A DNA stretch of 58,803 bases from Chloroflexota bacterium (GTDB lineage Bacteria > Chloroflexota > FW602-bin22 > JACPRP01). Below the pieces are notes generated by a model. The model did not search any database. It was not told the origin of the DNA and was given only the letters and a program-made list of their open reading frames with translations. The stretch's first letter is position 1, and every line of letters begins with the position of its first letter. Of the stretch, positions 27,915 to 36,120 are shown in pieces. Both the position numbers and the translations under genes were made by a program. Location: the NCBI GenBank assembly GCA_016210495.1, contig JACQUC010000225.1:1-58803 (forward strand). The letters are read 5' to 3'.

Positions 27915-29179
27915 CGTACTCCTCCATACAGTGTCTCAGCATTTTGCTCCACGTTCGGCTTACGTAAGTTTTTTCGATGTCCTACGACTCCGATCATCGC
28001 CCACGCAAACGCCACGGCCGTCACTATCAGGATCGTGCCGCCAATCGCCAGTAGGACGCTTACTTTCAGCGCAAATCCAGCAATTATCACCAGCAGGCCC
28101 ACATTGAGCCCGTAGAGTTGGTAGAGGGCTGCCCGCTCGCTGTAGAGCTGCTTCAGTAGCGGTACTTCCTCGTAGCCAAGCTTGGGCGCGTACACTTCCC
28201 ACCAGACGACAAACGGCACTATATGGTACATCGCCCCCACGATGGTCATCGTCACGAGCCCGATGAGTCCCAGGTGCAGGTGAATGGAGCCCAGGCCGGC
28301 CCAGCCAAAAGCGCCCATCGCGGTTCCGACCAAGGCTGTGACAACCAGATAGGCGATGCCCACCAGAAAGTACTTGACCGACGTATCCAGATGTGGCAAA
28401 CGCGAAGGTCCGTGTCTCAAGCTGGCGATGATGACGTACACGAACAGCAGGATGCCGGCTAGAGTCACCAGGCCAAAAATAGCCGTCAGCAACGGGTTCG
28501 CGATAGCCAGCGACACCGCTAGGCCCACAAAGCCGACGTTGACGACGTAGAACTGCGCGTCCGCCAGTCTCGGGTGGCGCAGGTCCTTTAGTTGGAGCAT
28601 CGGCACCAGGCTGTATTCAGCTCCCATAATAGCCACCACTGCCCAACCGAAAGCCAGCAGGTGCAGCGCCACCGGCCTGACCGCCCAGGCAGGCCCAAGT
28701 CCCAACCCGTTGGCGAACAACAGTAACACCGCCACGACGAAATAGGACAGCGACGCAAGAAAGAAACGCAAGGTCAGCACGATCTTCGTGACATCCAAAT
28801 TGGCCAGCACGATTATCACTGCGAACAGCAGAGCGCCCGCCGTGTAGATCGCCGAGCCAATCGCCAGCGCCGTGCCGTTTCCGGCCACGGACGCCGCCAT
28901 CAGCCCCAGTACACCCACGTTCATCATCAAGAACTGCGGAATGGTCAAATGCTCCCAGCGCAGCTCGCGGCCCTGAAGTGTGGGGAAGAACTGGTAGTAA
29001 GACCCCATAATCGGAAACGTCACCCAGCCAAGCAAGGCTGGTGCCCAATGCAGCCGATCGCTGGGAATAGGCAGAAGTGACCGAGTGACGCCGACGGCCA
29101 GAGTCAACAGCAGGTACGCGATGGCCGTGATCATATAGTAGCGGCTGATTCGCACCAGGCTGGTTGGTACAATCTGCAT
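27911..29179 (-). CDS. CcoN/NorB-like 12-helix membrane protein
   Basis: This 422-residue integral membrane protein has about 12 hydrophobic spans. Histidines sit in helices in a pattern reminiscent of heme-copper oxidase subunit I: ALHLLAFGWAVVAIMGAEYS, and IHLHLGLIGLVTMTIVGAMY followed by HIVPFVVW. It lacks the cytochrome c partner subunits in its neighbourhood and is shorter than a standard catalytic subunit. It may be a stand-alone relative (cbb3 subunit I-like or NnrS-like) acting in nitric oxide or heme handling. GGGGAGGTG precedes the ATG. It is the middle gene of a three-gene operon. Confidence 0.7.
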   Translation of the reverse strand: MQIVPTSLVRISRYYMITAIAYLLLTLAVGVTRSLLPIPSDRLHWAPALLGWVTFPIMGSYYQFFPTLQGRELRWEHLTIPQFLMMNVGVLGLMAASVAGNGTALAIGSAIYTAGALLFAVIIVLANLDVTKIVLTLRFFLASLSYFVVAVLLLFANGLGLGPAWAVRPVALHLLAFGWAVVAIMGAEYSLVPMLQLKDLRHPRLADAQFYVVNVGFVGLAVSLAIANPLLTAIFGLVTLAGILLFVYVIIASLRHGPSRLPHLDTSVKYFLVGIAYLVVTALVGTAMGAFGWAGLGSIHLHLGLIGLVTMTIVGAMYHIVPFVVWWEVYAPKLGYEEVPLLKQLYSERAALYQLYGLNVGLLVIIAGFALKVSVLLAIGGTILIVTAVAFAWAMIGVVGHRKNLRKPNVEQNAETLYGGVR

Positions 29180-29192
29180 ACGGCACCTCCCC

Positions 29193-29477
29193 TCAAATGC
29201 TGGCCAGCATTTGTTCGAGTTCCGCCGCGCGCAGATAGTTATCGATCTTCACGTCGATCTTTTCGACCCGCAGTTCTCGCAGCTTACGCTTCAAAGCCAG
29301 CCCCAGTTGCATTCCGATCGGGCAAAAGTTGCTGGTAAGCGTGAATCGCAACGCAATGCGGCCATCTTCGACGACCAGATTATCGATCATACCCATATCG
29401 TAGACGTTGCTTCCCGTGTGAGGGTCCATCACCTGCCGCAGTTTCTCGACGACTTCCTGTTGTGTAATGCCTGCCAT
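29193..29477 (-). CDS. MIP18/PaaD-like (DUF59) Fe-S assembly factor
   Basis: The 94-residue protein matches the metal-sulfur cluster assembly family: VVEKLRQVMDPHTGSNVYDM near the start, then LTSNFCPIGMQLGLALKRKL, with the single conserved cysteine of the SuhT/SufT group. It is the first gene of the operon, 13 bases before the membrane protein, and has AGGAGG upstream of its ATG. DUF59 proteins are common partners of DUF2249 genes, which supports a joint role in Fe-S or nitrosative-stress repair. Confidence 0.85.
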   Translation of the reverse strand: MAGITQQEVVEKLRQVMDPHTGSNVYDMGMIDNLVVEDGRIALRFTLTSNFCPIGMQLGLALKRKLRELRVEKIDVKIDNYLRAAELEQMLASI

Positions 29478-29595
29478 ACAATCCTCCTAGAATGGCATTG
29501 GTCTCATACTCTAGATAGTTCACACCCTATGGTAGAATAATAAAGAATTGGCAAAGAAAGCGCAGCGACCAAAGTCGCATTTGTGGGTGGCAAGT

Positions 29596-29629
29596 CCCCT
29601 CTCCCTCTGGGAGAGGGTTAGGGTGAGGG
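29596..29629. repeat. dispersed palindromic repeat family A, copy 2
   Basis: CCCCTCTCCCTCTGGGAGAGGG is followed by TTAGGGTGAGGG, the best-preserved form of the family. It lies 67 bases past the 3' end of the HD-GYP gene. Confidence 0.85.
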
Positions 29630-29696
29630 CCGTCTTGTTGACTGCTTGCAGATCTTAGGAAGCACTTTGGTTGCCCGCGCTCCGCGCTTTGTCCGG

Positions 29697-31025
29697 CTAG
29701 CTGAGCCTCGTTCGACTGGATTCCATTTCCCCGGCCGCACCTGTCCCCACGCCAAACTCAGCGTCGATGACGTCCAGCATAGCGGTGACCACTTTGGGGC
29801 AGAACTGCGTGCCGGCGTTCTTCACCAGTTCCTCGCGCGCCACCGCCGCGCTAAGCGCTCGGCGGTACGGACGATCGCTCGTCATCGCGTCGAACGCGTC
29901 GGCGACCGCCAGTATTCTTGCGCCCAGAGGCATGTGCTCTCCAGTTATCCCCGAGGGGTAGCCCAGCCCGTCGTAGCGCTCGTGGTGGTACCTAACCAGA
30001 TCGAGCTCGTCCTTCAGAAATGATGTCCGGCAGAGCATGTGCCAGCCTATCTCGGGGTGCCGCTGCATCTCCGCGTACTCCCACTTCTCGAGCTTGCCGG
30101 GTTTCTTCAGGATGGAATCGGCGACGCCGATCTTGCCGACGTCGTGCAGCATCGCCGCGCGACGGATCGTCTCGATCGTTGCTTCGTCGGCTAGGCCAAG
30201 TTGTCCAGCGAGCGCCAGCGAGTAATCCCTTACGCGCTGTGAGTGGCCGTGCGTGTAAGGGTCTCTGGCCTCGACCGCGGCCGCCAGAATTTCCAGTGTC
30301 GACAGGTGCGTCTCGCGCAGAGCGGCATAAACGGCGTCCAGCTCCTCTGCTCTGTGCTCTGCCTGGTGTAGCAGACGTGTGATCGTTCGAGCGGCACCGT
30401 TCAGCATGAGCAGACCGACCAGGTACAGGAAGAGCGACCCCGCGCCCAGACTAATCAGGAACAGCCTGCTCAGATCGTCGATGCGGGCGGCGACGGGCGC
30501 CCACCGGAAATATGCCTCGTAGGCGCCCACGACCTCATCGGGGCTCCCGAGGCGAATGGGGAGATAAACCTCGATGAGTCGGTTGTCGATGCCCCTATCG
30601 TCGGCGTTTTCTTCACGGGCAAGATCCGTGACCTCCGCCGCGATCTCACCGGCCAAAGCCTCGCGTAGCTCGCCTTCGACAGGATAGACCCGTCCGACCA
30701 TCTCCCTGTTGTCCGAATAGATGACCCGCCCTTCCTTGTTCCATATCTTGACGCGCACCACTCGCTCGACGAGAACGGATTCCTGAACGAAGGCGTGGAA
30801 AGTGTCGTATCGTTCGCCAACAAGGGGACGGTTGAAGTCGGTGGGGGCGAGGCGACGGGTCAGGCGATCGGAAACGGTTTCCCTGACGTCCGTGATGGCT
30901 TCGGCCAAGACGTCCTGCTCGACCCTGAGCGCAACCTGCCAGCCCAGAACCGCGGCCGCGGCCATCATTATGACGAAGCCAATTATCGCGAAGCGGCTAA
31001 CGGGACCGATTCTCGGCGAGAGCAT
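29697..31025 (-). CDS. membrane HD-GYP cyclic-di-GMP phosphodiesterase
   Basis: The protein of about 442 residues has an N-terminal membrane span (FAIIGFVIMMAAAAVLGW), an extracytoplasmic sensor region of about 180 residues and a second span (LISLGAGSLFLYLVGLLML). A cytoplasmic HD-GYP domain follows. Catalytic motifs are intact: HDVGK, then HHERYDGLGYPSG and DAFDAMTSDRPYR. HD-GYP enzymes hydrolyse cyclic di-GMP. I chose the ATG at 31025 because GGAAGGGAGAG precedes it, but ATG 31049 and the open frame to 31145 are alternatives. It is transcribed alone and divergently from the nitrilase. Confidence 0.93.
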   Translation of the reverse strand: MLSPRIGPVSRFAIIGFVIMMAAAAVLGWQVALRVEQDVLAEAITDVRETVSDRLTRRLAPTDFNRPLVGERYDTFHAFVQESVLVERVVRVKIWNKEGRVIYSDNREMVGRVYPVEGELREALAGEIAAEVTDLAREENADDRGIDNRLIEVYLPIRLGSPDEVVGAYEAYFRWAPVAARIDDLSRLFLISLGAGSLFLYLVGLLMLNGAARTITRLLHQAEHRAEELDAVYAALRETHLSTLEILAAAVEARDPYTHGHSQRVRDYSLALAGQLGLADEATIETIRRAAMLHDVGKIGVADSILKKPGKLEKWEYAEMQRHPEIGWHMLCRTSFLKDELDLVRYHHERYDGLGYPSGITGEHMPLGARILAVADAFDAMTSDRPYRRALSAAVAREELVKNAGTQFCPKVVTAMLDVIDAEFGVGTGAAGEMESSRTRLS

Positions 31026-31222
31026 CTCTCCCTTCCACCCTTGTTTCATGTCAGTCGCCCCTGGACTGCGCGGCGAGCCGGTCGGGTGATTCAGGTCGCC
31101 CTGGCCGCAACCAGCCAGAAATGTTTCGGCCTGAACGACTCCCATATTAGTACTCGCCTGTCCGATTTGTCAATCCGTCTTTCGGCCGGTAGGTCGTAGT
31201 CCTCAGCGGCGGCTGCGGGGGA

Positions 31223-31253
31223 TTGACAACCGTCTCCTGCGTGATACTATAGT
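31223..31253 (+). promoter_or_regulatory. probable promoter of the nitrilase gene
   Basis: TTGACA (31223-31228) is followed at 16 bases by TACTAT (31245-31250), or at 19 by TATAGT. The start would lie about 35-40 bases before the GTG at 31298. Confidence 0.5.
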
Positions 31254-31297
31254 CATATCTTGCCGCTATCCGAAAACCGCTTTGAGGGGGTCGAGCT

Positions 31298-32341
31298 GTG
31301 GGTGATACTTTTCCTAGATTCAAGGCCGCCGCCGTGCAGGTAGCTCCAGTGTACCTGGATCGGGAGGCCACGATCGCGAAGGCTTGTCGCATAATCGAAG
31401 AGGCCGGCGACAACGGCGCCAGGGTCATCTCGTTTCCCGAGTGCTACATACCGGCCTTCCCCGATTGGTTTCATTTCTACCCTGCCAAGCATCGTGTGTG
31501 CGCCAGATGCAACATCGAGTTGTTCAAGAACGCCGTCGTCGTCCCCAGCCCGGCCACCGACCAGATTGGCCGTGCCGCACGCAAGGCGGGTATGTGCGTC
31601 GCCCTGGGGGTCAACGAAAAAGACCCGAACTCCTACGGCACGATGTACAATACCCTTGTCTTCTTCGGCCCGGATGGGGAGCTACTTGGCAAGCGCCGTA
31701 AGATCGTTCCCACCTTGACGGAGCGGCTCGTTCACACCGGTGGGGATGGCAGCACGCTCAGGGTCTTTCAGACGCCCTATGGCGGCTTCTCGGGTCTCAT
31801 TTGCGGGGAGAACACCAATAGTCTGGCCAAGTTCACGCTTCTAGCCAGCGGCGAGGTTATCAACGCCTCCGCCTGGCCGGCCTTCGGTCTCAAGACCGAC
31901 GCGGGTATGTTCGATGCTATCGACATTCGCACCCGCGCCCTGGCCTACGAGGGCAAGATCTTCGTCCTCAGCAGTAGTGGCGTCTTCACCGAGGAGATGA
32001 AAGACGCGCTGGATCTGGACGAGCCGTTGCGGTCGGAATTCGCCGGCGACGGCGGACACGCCACCATCGTCAACCCGCGCGGGCAAATCATCGCCGGACC
32101 AATCTCGGGCGAGGGCATCGTCTACGCCGACCTTGACCTGGAAGAGATCGTGGCCGGCAAGTTCCTCCACGACGTGATCGGACACTACAACCGCTTCGAC
32201 ATTTTTCACCTGAAGATTGATCGCCGGCCGCGCCAACGGCTGTACACCGTGGACGGCGCACCGAGCCAGGCTTCAGAAGTCCCGCGTCCAGCGGCTGGAG
32301 ACGGTCCTGAAAACGTCGAGCAAAGGGCTCTTGGAGACTAG
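31298..32341 (+). CDS. nitrilase (carbon-nitrogen hydrolase family)
   Basis: The 347-residue protein is the usual length for a true nitrilase, which converts nitriles to carboxylic acids and ammonia. The Glu-Lys-Cys triad is visible in FPECYIPAFPDWF, GKRRKIVPTLTERL and GLICGENTNSLAKF. The CGEN sequence around the catalytic cysteine is characteristic of the nitrilase branch rather than of amidases. Translation begins at GTG after GAGGGGG. It stands alone between a divergent HD-GYP gene and a convergent ATPase. The substrate could be an aliphatic or aromatic nitrile or cyanide. Confidence 0.92.
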   Translation: MGDTFPRFKAAAVQVAPVYLDREATIAKACRIIEEAGDNGARVISFPECYIPAFPDWFHFYPAKHRVCARCNIELFKNAVVVPSPATDQIGRAARKAGMCVALGVNEKDPNSYGTMYNTLVFFGPDGELLGKRRKIVPTLTERLVHTGGDGSTLRVFQTPYGGFSGLICGENTNSLAKFTLLASGEVINASAWPAFGLKTDAGMFDAIDIRTRALAYEGKIFVLSSSGVFTEEMKDALDLDEPLRSEFAGDGGHATIVNPRGQIIAGPISGEGIVYADLDLEEIVAGKFLHDVIGHYNRFDIFHLKIDRRPRQRLYTVDGAPSQASEVPRPAAGDGPENVEQRALGD

Positions 32342-32539
32342 ATAAGAGGGCTCGGGATACTCCTATCCATCACTCGCAGCGGGAGGCTGGTCAAGTTGTG
32401 CGTGGCCGCCCCGTTTCGGGGCGCGTTGGCCGTCTGCCGTGGCGAGGCAGCACTTTGCACACCAATGCCCTGCGCAGGCTGGCAGGGCTCGGCGCACGTC
32501 CAGGGTGCCGGCTACGTAGGTGCATACCTACCTAATGAC

Positions 32540-32565
32540 GTAGGGGCGCGGTCTCCGCGCCCCCT
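32540..32565. repeat. GTAGGGGC hairpin repeat family B, copy 2
   Basis: GTAGGGGCGCGG is followed by TCT and CCGCGCCCCCT, a strong stem-loop between the convergent nitrilase and ATPase genes. A second small hairpin (CCGCCCCGTTTCGGGGCG) lies nearer the nitrilase stop. Both could stop transcription; nothing else is seen in this 249-base gap. Confidence 0.7.
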
Positions 32566-32590
32566 CCCCGCATCTCGTGCGCCGGTTCCC

Positions 32591-34321
32591 TCACTTGGTC
32601 TGCCTCACCCTCAGCCCCCGCAGCCTATTTATTGCCGCCGCCATTTCCTGAAGCCTCGGCAGCGCGTAGTCTCCCGGATGCTGGCCCGCGCGAGGCGAAA
32701 TCACGTCCAGACCCCGAGCCGATACGTCGGCGAGGCATCGTCGCAGCGCACCGACCAGAGTCACCTCCCCTTCGAAGTAGCCCTGGCGGAGGCCGTAGAC
32801 GAGCATGTCGGCGATGGCCCGCGTCTGGCTGGGATCGACCAGTTGTTCGACGTATTGCAGGTCGATAGTCTCCTCACCGAACTCGATGGCGCGCAGGCCC
32901 CTGGCAGAAACCTTCATCCTGCCGCGCCGATAAGGATCGAGACTGTCGGGCAGCACCGCGCGACCCACGATGGAACCGAACGTCTGCTGTGCCTCCTGCA
33001 CCCTGTGCGTGGGCATCTCGCGCGCGATGCGATGCGCCTCCTCCGTCGCGACCGAGGGTAGGTAGTTAATCAACCGAATCACCGTGTCGGACACCTCAAA
33101 GTAATCGCCAGAGCCACCGATCACCAGGGTGGTAGAGACACCGTGTTGCCGATGAAGGTTCCTCACCTGGTCGATGAAGGGGGTGATAGGCTCGTTCGCC
33201 TTGGCGACCAGTTTTTGCATCCGCGCGTCGCGGATCATGAAGTTCGTTGCCGAAGTATCCTCGTCGATCAGCAGCAAGCTCGCCCCACACTCCAGCGCCT
33301 CGACAATGTTTGCCGCTTGCGACGTGCTGCCGCTGGCATTTTCGGTGCTGAACGCCCGCGTGTCCTTCTGAAACGGCAGGTTGCTGATGAACGGGCTGAT
33401 GTCGACCCTTTCCACCGACCGCCCGTCTTCCGCGCGAATCTTAACGGCGTCGCCACGCGACACCACGTACTCCCGCCCGTCCCCCGGTACGTGGTTGTAG
33501 ACACCTCTATCCAGCGCGCGCAACAGCGTCGACTTGCCGTGGAACCCGCCGCCGCAAATAACCGTGACGCCCTTGGGAATCCCCATCCCAGCCACCCGCC
33601 CCTGATTCGGCGTATCCAGCTCCAGCCTCAGCTCAGGAGGAGAGGCGAAACGCACGACGTTTTCCCCCCTCATCGGCTCCTCCGACACTCCGCTGGCGCG
33701 AGGCAGCACAGAGCCATCGGCCACAAACGCCACAACGCCACGGGGACGCAATTGCGCGCGCAGTGCCTCCTGATCTTCCGCCACGGCCACGTGCCTTCGT
33801 AGAGCAGCCGCGTCCAGCGCAGCGTAAAACAGCGCCGCTTCCGCCAGTCTCGGGACCTCCTGAAAGAACATCGCCGCCGCCTCCTGGCCCTGGCACGTTC
33901 GACCGTAGGCAGGCAGCCCCATTGCGAATCGCACCTCGGCGAACGCCTCGGTAAACAGACACGACGTGCGCTCCAGAATCTCCTTGCCGCCGGCGTCCAC
34001 GGCGATCAGCCCCGAGTGCCCCGAGCCACGGTTGCCCTTGACCACCCGCCTGATCGTCTGCGCAAACACGCGCGTGACGAAGTCCTGAAGCGCGATACGC
34101 CGGATGCTCGTCCAGTACAGATCAGATGGAAAGCCGGCCAGTTTCTGAGCGACGCGAACCCTCGCAAGCGATGGCGAGGCGAACGGATCGCCCTGCGCGT
34201 GATCGACCGCCACGACGAACCTGCCGAACTGGTACTCGCCCTCCACATCCTGATAGGCCTTGAAGCCGCGCCCATCTATTCGCCTCAGAATATCCCTCAA
34301 ATCGCTTTCGCGCCTTAGCAT
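32591..34321 (-). CDS. predicted ABC-class ATPase (PF09818-type)
   Basis: The 576-residue protein matches the 'predicted ATPase of the ABC class' family. The N-terminal region LRDILRRIDGRGFKAYQDVE is diagnostic. The Walker A-like loop CGGGFHGKSTLLRAL lies near residue 265, a Walker B-like LLLIDEDTSATNFMIRD follows, and the C-terminal domain is the family's own. The molecular role is unknown; it is a soluble protein. It appears monocistronic, with the nitrilase convergent downstream. Confidence 0.85.
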   Translation of the reverse strand: MLRRESDLRDILRRIDGRGFKAYQDVEGEYQFGRFVVAVDHAQGDPFASPSLARVRVAQKLAGFPSDLYWTSIRRIALQDFVTRVFAQTIRRVVKGNRGSGHSGLIAVDAGGKEILERTSCLFTEAFAEVRFAMGLPAYGRTCQGQEAAAMFFQEVPRLAEAALFYAALDAAALRRHVAVAEDQEALRAQLRPRGVVAFVADGSVLPRASGVSEEPMRGENVVRFASPPELRLELDTPNQGRVAGMGIPKGVTVICGGGFHGKSTLLRALDRGVYNHVPGDGREYVVSRGDAVKIRAEDGRSVERVDISPFISNLPFQKDTRAFSTENASGSTSQAANIVEALECGASLLLIDEDTSATNFMIRDARMQKLVAKANEPITPFIDQVRNLHRQHGVSTTLVIGGSGDYFEVSDTVIRLINYLPSVATEEAHRIAREMPTHRVQEAQQTFGSIVGRAVLPDSLDPYRRGRMKVSARGLRAIEFGEETIDLQYVEQLVDPSQTRAIADMLVYGLRQGYFEGEVTLVGALRRCLADVSARGLDVISPRAGQHPGDYALPRLQEMAAAINRLRGLRVRQTK

Positions 34322-34462
34322 TTGCCTTCACCCACTGCTCTGCGTTCTTCCTGTCTGCAAAGTATAGGATACCCGCTAACGATCTTCAAATCCGCGAGTT
34401 CCCGCTACATCGCACACGCCCGTGCGCCGCTACCAGGCGCTCGTGCTGTCGAGGCGTCGCCC

Positions 34463-34500
34463 CGCACCCTTCAGGGTGCGCGTGCCCGTTCGCGTGCCGA
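34463..34500. repeat. GCACCCTTCAGGGTGC palindromic repeat family C, copy 1
   Basis: The 16-base palindrome GCACCCTTCAGGGTGC is followed by GCGTGCCCGTTCGCGTGCCG. A second copy with nearly the same flank lies at 39421-39457. Confidence 0.75.
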
Positions 34501-34587
34501 CCAAGCGCGCAATCGTAGTCACTCCTGGCAGAAACGCCGTCCTCCCACTCGCCCCTGCAACCATCGCGCGACCAGGCCCCAAAAATA

Positions 34588-34616
34588 TTGTTCTGCAGCC
34601 AGCCCGGCGCTATAAT
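34588..34616 (+). promoter_or_regulatory. promoter of the GNAT gene
   Basis: TTGTTC (34588-34593) and TATAAT (34611-34616) are separated by 17 bases. The predicted leader of about 70 bases ends with AAAAGGAGG before the ATG. Confidence 0.6.
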
Positions 34617-34694
34617 GATAGTAATCAGCCGGCACGCAATGAAGCGTAGGGTACCGCGGGTTCGAGCGCGAGCAGCCAAAAAAGGAGGTAGACG

Positions 34695-35153
34695 ATGGAA
34701 AAGACCGTTGGGCACGCTACCGACATCACCGTTCGTCCTATGGAAGAGGACGACATCAGCGGTGTCCTCGAGATCGACCGCAAGACCACGGGCGGGAGCC
34801 GTGCTCTCACCTACCAGGATCAGGTCAACATCTACTTAGGTGGCGAGCTTTCCCTTAGCTACGTCGCCGAGCGTGACGGCCGCATCGTTGGCTTCGTGCT
34901 CGGACGCATTCGCAACCTGCGCTACGGCATCTACGAGGGAGCCTGGTTCGAGATGATTGGCGTGGACCCCGAGTACAAACGCCAGGGCATAGGCCGGCAG
35001 TTGCTGACGGCCTTTCTGGCTGGCTGCCGCGAGAGGAAAGTCAAGCAGGTTCACCTGGTGGTCAGCTCCCAGGATCGTGAGATAAAGCCCTTCATCGAGG
35101 CCATCGGCTTCACGCCTGGCGAGCAGATCCACTACGTCAAGCGCCTAACCTAG
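34695..35153 (+). CDS. GNAT-family N-acetyltransferase
   Basis: The 152-residue protein carries the acetyl-CoA-binding motif DPEYKRQGIGRQLLTAFLAG (R/QxxGxG/A) preceded by the beta-bulge strand EMIGV. The C-terminal half ends in PFIEAIGFTPGEQIHYV, as in RimI-like enzymes. Such proteins acetylate amines on proteins or small molecules; the substrate is not evident. AGGAGG lies 6 bases before the ATG. It has its own promoter and converges on rpsD, with repeat family A between the two stops. Confidence 0.88.
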   Translation: MEKTVGHATDITVRPMEEDDISGVLEIDRKTTGGSRALTYQDQVNIYLGGELSLSYVAERDGRIVGFVLGRIRNLRYGIYEGAWFEMIGVDPEYKRQGIGRQLLTAFLAGCRERKVKQVHLVVSSQDREIKPFIEAIGFTPGEQIHYVKRLT

Positions 35154-35164
35154 CGCGAGCCAGT

Positions 35165-35235
35165 CCCCTCTCCCTCTGGGAGACATCCAACATCCCCTCT
35201 CCCTCTGGACCTCTGGGAGAGGGTTAGGGTGAGGG
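35165..35235. repeat. dispersed palindromic repeat family A, tandem copy 3
   Basis: A truncated unit (35165-35182) is followed at 35194 by a second unit. In the second unit CTCTGG is duplicated (CTCTGGACCTCTGG) before the GAGAGGGTTAGGGTGAGGG half. It fills the gap between convergent GNAT and rpsD. Confidence 0.8.
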
Positions 35236-35242
35236 CAAGTCC

Positions 35243-35848
35243 CTACCTCGAATAGAATGCGATGATCAGCTCTTCCTTGATGCTGGGCTCCATCTCTTCG
35301 CGCCTGGGCAACCGGAGCACGCGGCCTGCAGGCCCCTCGCGCGCGAGCCACTGGGGAACGGCCCCAGCCATGTCCTCCATCGTCTCCTGGACCACCGGCA
35401 TCTGAAGCGCTTTCTGGTCCAATTGAATCGTATCGCCGGCCTTCACGGCGTACGAGGGTATGTCCACTTTCTTGCTGTCCACCAGAACGTGGCCGTGTGC
35501 CACCAACTGCCGGGCCATCGGCCGCGTGCGCGCGAAACCGAGCCGGTACACCACGTTGTCGAGGCGCCGCTCCAGTAACTGTAGCAGCGCTTCTCCCGTC
35601 GTGCCCCGCTGCCTGCTGGCAAGCTCGAAATAGCGGCGGAACTGCTTTTCCAGTATCCCAAACATGCGCTTTGCGGCCTGCTTCTCGCGCAACTGCAAGC
35701 CGTACTCTGATACCTTCTTCCGCCTGGCCGTCGGAGCTTGTCCTGGTGGGACGTTTAGCCTTCGCTGCAAGGAGGCGGATCCCGTTCCAAACAGGTCTCT
35801 CCCCTCGCGCCTTGACAGCTTGTGTTTCGGACCTGTATATCGAGCCAT
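35243..35848 (-). CDS. rpsD: 30S ribosomal protein S4
   Basis: This 201-residue protein is a full-length S4, which binds the 5' domain of 16S rRNA. It begins MARYTGPKHKLSRREGRDLF and has RQLVAHGHVLVDSKKVDIPS of the S4 domain. The start at 35848 is fixed by comparison with the family and by GGAGGT upstream. The open frame runs 14 codons further. It stands alone here, as in bacteria such as Bacillus, rather than in the alpha operon with rpsM, rpsK and rpoA. The upstream 256 bases contain several GC-rich inverted repeats. Confidence 0.97.
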   Translation of the reverse strand: MARYTGPKHKLSRREGRDLFGTGSASLQRRLNVPPGQAPTARRKKVSEYGLQLREKQAAKRMFGILEKQFRRYFELASRQRGTTGEALLQLLERRLDNVVYRLGFARTRPMARQLVAHGHVLVDSKKVDIPSYAVKAGDTIQLDQKALQMPVVQETMEDMAGAVPQWLAREGPAGRVLRLPRREEMEPSIKEELIIAFYSR

Positions 35849-36091
35849 ATCAGGCTGAGACCTCCGATACCGTGAGATGTGCGGCATCACCGTGCCGCTG
35901 CCACACCACTTGTCTCACGCAACCCGCAAAAACCTTGCCACGGGTTTGGCGGTGCCCGACGACCCAAGTCGTGGGCAACCCAAACGCAACCCGCCCTCTG
36001 GCGGGCTGGGCGCGGCTCCGACTGCTCTCAAATCACCAGCCATTCCGCTGGCAGGAGTGGCGGGGAGTCCGCGCAGGCGGACTTGGTTTCC

Positions 36092-36120
36092 GTTGCCCGC
36101 GGTTTCAACCGCCGGGCAAC
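36092..36120 (-). terminator. hairpin overlapping the end of the molybdenum hydroxylase gene
   Basis: GTTGCCCGCGGT pairs with ACCGCCGGGCAAC (one extra base) around a four-base loop. It spans the stop codon at 36105-36107. No T tract follows, so it may be a weak terminator or a 3' stabiliser. Confidence 0.4.

Larger units (their letters stand above)
34322..34694. other. 373-base intergenic stretch between divergent ATPase and GNAT genes
   Basis: It holds a palindromic repeat (34463-34500), the GNAT promoter (34588-34616) and otherwise GC-rich sequence without a convincing coding frame. The ATPase promoter should lie in its first part but I see no clear hexamers there. Confidence 0.6.
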
